A DNA stretch of 64,000 bases from Ovis canadensis. Its lineage: Eukaryota > Chordata > Mammalia > Artiodactyla > Bovidae. Positions 59,926 through 64,000 of this stretch are shown piece by piece. The position numbers and the translations under genes were made by a program. The stretch's first letter is position 1; the number at the start of each line of letters is the position of its first letter. The notes under the pieces were generated by a model. That model saw only the letters and a list, made by a program, of their open reading frames with translations, was not told the origin of the DNA and did no database searches. Where the stretch lies: positions 58,181,501-58,245,500 of the forward strand of contig NC_091260.1 in assembly GCF_042477335.2 (NCBI RefSeq), written 5' to 3'.

Positions 59926-62662
59926 CAGTTCAGTTCAGTTCAGCTCAGTTGCTCAGTCTTGTCCAACTCTTTGTGATCCTATCAACCAGAGCATGCCAGG
60001 CCTCCCTGTCCATTACCAACTACTGGAGTCCAACCAAACCCCTGTCCATTCAGTCGGTGATGCCATCCAGCCATCTCATCCTCTGTCGTCCCCTTCTCCT
60101 CTTGCTCTCAATCTTTCCCAGCATCACAGACTTTTGCAATGAGTCAGCTCTTAGCTTCAGGTGGCCAAAGGATTGGAGTTTCACCTTCAACATCAGTTCT
60201 ACCAATGAACACCCAGGACTGATCTTTAGGATGGACTGGTTGGATCTCCTTACTGTCAAAGGGACTCTCAAGAGTCTTCTCCTACACCATAGTTCAAAAG
60301 CATCAATTCATTGGCGATCAGCTTTCTTTATAATCCAACTTTCACATCTTATACATGACCACTGGAAAAACAATAGCCTTGACTAGACAGACCTTTGTTG
60401 ACAAAGTAATTTCTCTGCTTTTCAATATGCTGTCTACGTTGGTCATAACTTTCCTTCCAAGGAGTAAGCATCTTTTAATTTCATGGCTGTAATCACCATC
60501 TGCAGTGATTTTGGAGCCTCCCAGAATAAAGTCAGCCACTGTTTCCAAGTAATGGTACCAGATACCATGATCTTAGTTTTCTGAATGTTGAGTTTAAGCC
60601 AACTTTTTCACTCTCCTCTTTCACTTTCATCAAGAGACTGTTTAGTTTTTCTTCACTTTCTGCCATAAAGGTGGTATCATCTGCGTATCTGAGGTTATTG
60701 ATATTTCTCCTGGCAATCTTGATTCCACCTTGTGCTTCCTCCAGCCCAGCGTTTCTCATGATGTACACTGCATATAAGTTAAATAAGCAGGGTGACAATA
60801 TACAGGCTTGACTGACTCATTTTCCTATTGGGAACCAGTCTGTTGTTCATGTCCAGTAACTGTTGCTTCCTGACCTGTATATAAGTTTCTCAAGAAGCAG
60901 GTCAGTTGGTCTGGTGTTCCCATCTCTTTCAGAATTTTCCACAGTTTATTGTGATTCACACAGTCAAAGGCTTTGGCATAGTCAATAAAGCAGAAATAGA
61001 TGTTTTTCTGGAACTCTCTTGCTTTTTCGACGATCCAGTGGATGTTGGCAATTTGATCTCTGGTTCCTCTGCCTTTTCTAAAACCAGCTTGAACATCTGG
61101 AAATTCATGGTTCATGTATTGCTGAAGCCTGCCTTGGAGAATTTTGAGCATTACTTACTAGCGTGTGAGATGAGTGCAATTGTGCAGTAGTTTGAGCATT
61201 CTTTGGCATTGCCTTTCTTTGGGATTGGAATGAAAACTGACCTTTTCCAGTCCTGTGGCCACTGCTGAGTTTTCAAAATTTACTGGTATACTGAATGCAG
61301 CACTTTCACAGCACTATCTTTCAGGATTTGAAATAGCTCACCTGGAATTGCATCACTTCCACTAGCTTTGTTCGTAGTGATGCTTCCTAAGGCCAACTTG
61401 ACTTCACATTCCAGAATGTCTGGCTCTAAGTGAGTGATCATAACATCATGATTATCTAGGTCATGAAGATCTATATTTGTACAGTTCTTCCGTGTATTCT
61501 TGCCACCTCTTCTTAATATCTTATGCTTCTCTTAGATCCATAGCTTCTCTGTCCTTTATTGTGCCCATCTTTGCATGAAATGTTCCCTTGGTATCTCTAA
61601 TTTTCTTGAAGAGATCTCTAGTCTTTCCCATTTTATTGTTTTCCTCTATTTCTTTGCATTGATTGCTGATGAAGGCTTTCTTATTTCTCCTTTCTATCCT
61701 TTGGAACTCTGCATTCAAAAGGTATATCTTTCATTTTCTCCTTTGCTTTTTGCTTCCTTCTTTTCACAGCTATTTTTAAGGCCTCCTCATATAGCCATTT
61801 TGCTTTTTTGCATTTCTTTTCCATGGGGATGGTCTTAATCCCTGTCTCCTGTACAATGTCATGAACCTTTGTCCATAGTTCATCAGGCACTCTCTCTATC
61901 AGATCTAGTCCCTAAATCTATTTCTTACTTCCACTGTATAGTCATGAGGAATTTGATTTAGGTCATACCTGAATGGTCTAGTGCTTTCCTCCACTTTCTA
62001 AAAATTCAATCTGAATTTGGCAATAAGGACTTTATGGTCTGAGCTACAGTCAGCTCTCAGACTTGTTTTTGCTGACTGTATACAGCTTCTCCATCTTTGG
62101 CTGCAAAGAATATAATCAATCTGATTTGGGGGTTGACCATCTGGTGATGTCCATGTGTAGAGTCTTCCCTTTTGTTGCTGGAAGAGGGTGTTTGTTATGA
62201 CCAGTGCATTCTCTTGGCAGAACTCTATTAACATTTGCCCTGCTTCATTCTGTACTCCAAGGCCAAATTTACTGTTACTTCAGGTATTTCTTGACTTCCT
62301 ACTTATGCATTCCAATCCCCTATAATGAAAAGGACATCTTTTTTGGGTTTTAGTTCAAGAATGTCTTGTAGGTCTTCATAGAACTGTTCAACTTCCTCTT
62401 CTTCAGTGTTACTGGTTGGGGCATAGACTTGGATTTCTGTAATATTAAATAGTTTGCCTTGGAAACAAACAGATATCCTTCTGTTGTTTTTGTGATTGCA
62501 TCCAAGTACTGCATTTCAGACTCTTTTGTTGACTGTGATGACTATCCCATTTCTTCTATGTGATTCTTGCCCACAGTAGTAGATATAACGGTCATCTGAG
62601 TTAAATTCACACACTCCAGTCCATCTTATTTCACTGATTCCTAGAATGTCGATGTTCAGTAT
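59926..62662 (-). mobile_element. BovB LINE, longest uninterrupted copy
   Basis: 2.7 kb on the minus strand from the cagtt tail to the endonuclease N-terminal region. Readable domains: endonuclease (62234-61998, with TSPDGQPPNQIDYIL and the catalytic SDH), linker (61890-61521), RT fingers and palm (61151-60825, FRKGRGTRDQIANIHWIVEK and YAKAFDCVNHNKLWK), RYADDTTFMAES (about 60690-60655) and the C-terminal block (60548-60342). Frameshifts between blocks inactivate it. Only a few hundred bases of the BovB 5' end are missing. Confidence 0.96.
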
Positions 62663-62730
62663 TTTAACAGACAACAGAATCTTTCAAATTATTCTTTCTG
62701 AATACTGTTCATTTTGCTGTTTAGTTTCTT

Positions 62731-62963
62731 TATTTCCTTTCATTTTAATTTTTTAAAATTCATTTATTTTAATTGAAGATTAATAACCTTACAATATTAT
62801 ATTTGTTTTGCTATACATCAACATGAATCCACCACAGGTATAAACATGTTCCCTATCCTGAAACCCCCTCCCTCCTCCCTCCCCATACCATCCCTCTCGG
62901 TCGTCTCAGTGCACCAGCATCCGGTATTATGCATCGAACCTGAGCTGCCCAAAGATAAATAGC
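62731..62963 (-). mobile_element. L1 3'-terminal stub with target duplication
   Basis: The antisense L1 3' UTR end (attgaagattaataacctta, then ccaccacaggtataaacatg) begins on the plus strand with a T-rich tail. An exact 14-bp target duplication ctgtttagtttctt flanks it (62717-62730 and 62964-62977). Confidence 0.93.
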
Positions 62964-63146
62964 CTGTTTAGTTTCTTAATTAAAGAAAACACAAATAATG
63001 TATAATACATTTTTAAATAGCAACGAGTCATTTATACTACCTTTGTTTTCCTACTAAGTAGCATATAATCTCCTGTCTCAATTTTTCTAAGCCAAATGTT
63101 CACAGCACCTAAATGAAATTAGGCAAGTTAAAAACTTTAGGATCCA

Positions 63147-63459
63147 TGAAAGTGAAAGTTGCTCAGTCATGTATGATTCTTTGCAACCCCATGGATATAC
63201 AGTCCATGGAATTCTCCAGGCCAGAATACTGGAGTAAGTAGCCGTTCCCTTCTCTGGAGGATGTTCCCCACCCAGGGATCCATCCCAGGTCTCCCACAAT
63301 GCAGGTGGATTCTTTACCAGCTGAGCCACCAGAGAAGCCTAAGAATACTGGAGTGGGTAGCCTATCCCTTCTCCAGCGGATCTTCATGACTCAGGAATTG
63401 AACTGGTTGCTCCTGCATTGCAGGTGGATTGTTTACCAACTGAGCTCTCAGGGAAGCCC
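63147..63459 (-). mobile_element. Bov-tA SINE dimer
   Basis: Two antisense Bov-tA units joined at gccaccagagaagcctaaga (63327-63346); the second lacks its tail. The junction matches that at 16340-16350, showing a shared dimeric subfamily. Confidence 0.93.
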
Positions 63460-63851
63460 ATTATAAAAGGGAAGGGTTAATTAATTCAAAGGAACAGAAA
63501 GAACAGAATATTCAATAAAACATGACTGGCTATTCATAATAAATTACTACTGTTATAGTAGATGTAAACTGAGGTATATAAGTATCAATAATTACACAAA
63601 ATATGATAGAATAAATATTCAAATAAAAGACCAAAATGATCAGGTGGCTAAAATACAAAATCCTTATATTTGCTTTACACAGAGACATATGGAAAAAAAA
63701 AATTGAAAGGATGGAAAAAGACTTCACTGTCCAAACTTCACAACCCAAAACGCAGTTGCTGTAAATATAGTGATATTTGATGTAATAACTTTTAATGCTA
63801 AAAAAACATACCATGTTAATCTAGACAGTATGTCTTCAGCTCAGTAGAAAC
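63460..63851. other. unassigned AT-rich interval
   Basis: About 390 bp, nothing recognised. Confidence 0.5.
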
Positions 63852-64000
63852 ACTGCTGCTGCTGCTGCTATGTCGCTTTAGTCGTGTGCGACTCTGCGAC
63901 CCCATAGATGGCAACCCACCAGGCTCCGCCGCCCCTGGGATTCTCCAAGCAAGAATACTGGAGGGGGTTGCCATTTCCTTCTCCAATGCATGAAAGTGAA
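63852..64000 (-). mobile_element. Bov-A2 SINE, cut by window end
   Basis: It begins with the antisense (ctg)n tail, then tatgtcgctttagtcgtgtg, the body, and the linker aatgcatgaaagtgaa at the last base. The second unit lies beyond the window. Confidence 0.95.

Overview
The window is AT-rich nuclear DNA from a ruminant, most likely a bovid (cattle, sheep, goat or a relative). The lineage call rests on repeat content: many copies of the RTE-type LINE BovB, the tRNA-derived SINEs Bov-tA and Bov-A2, a CHR-type cetartiodactyl SINE, and L1 elements with the ruminant-type 3' end. The exact species cannot be read from the sequence. I find no intact host protein-coding gene, no rRNA or tRNA gene, no CRISPR array and no LTR retrovirus. 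The window reads as an intergenic or intronic repeat-dense desert.

Layout. 0-5.3 kb: two 5'-truncated BovB copies on the minus strand, an L1 3' end and a Bov-tA; the second BovB holds an almost perfect 174-bp tandem duplication. 5.3-9.9 kb: mostly unassigned AT-rich DNA with scattered SINEs, a BovB tail and a TG/TA microsatellite. 10-12.2 kb: a 5'-truncated L1. 12.35-14.2 kb: a minus-strand processed pseudogene recognisable as MAPK1IP1L, interrupted by a Bov-tA with a clear 12-bp target duplication. 15.3-20.6 kb: a BovB with a 5' inversion, another BovB, and an L1 with a 5' inversion flanked by a 13-bp target duplication. 20.6-34.6 kb: long unassigned stretches broken by SINEs, an old L1 and BovB pieces. 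35.0-45.9 kb: a full-length L1 with a 14-bp target duplication, whose 5' UTR is split by a 3.1-kb BovB that itself carries an antisense L1 3' fragment (three-level nesting). 47.3 kb: an internally deleted Tigger1-type DNA transposon. 48.1-55.9 kb: a second full-length L1 in the same orientation. 56-64 kb: SINEs, a BovB 3' end, the longest uninterrupted BovB (2.7 kb, minus strand) and an L1 3' stub.

How the parts work together. The only interacting genes are retrotransposon modules. L1 ORF1 (RNA-binding chaperone) and ORF2 (endonuclease plus reverse transcriptase) would have mobilised the L1s and the MAPK1IP1L mRNA. The BovB endonuclease/reverse transcriptase is the accepted partner of the Bov SINEs. 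Every ORF here is broken, so none looks able to move on its own. The observations most worth following are structural: two 5' inversions, the in-frame tandem duplication, a conserved triplicate repeat in the L1 5' UTR, and antisense reading frames in that 5' UTR shared by both full-length L1s.
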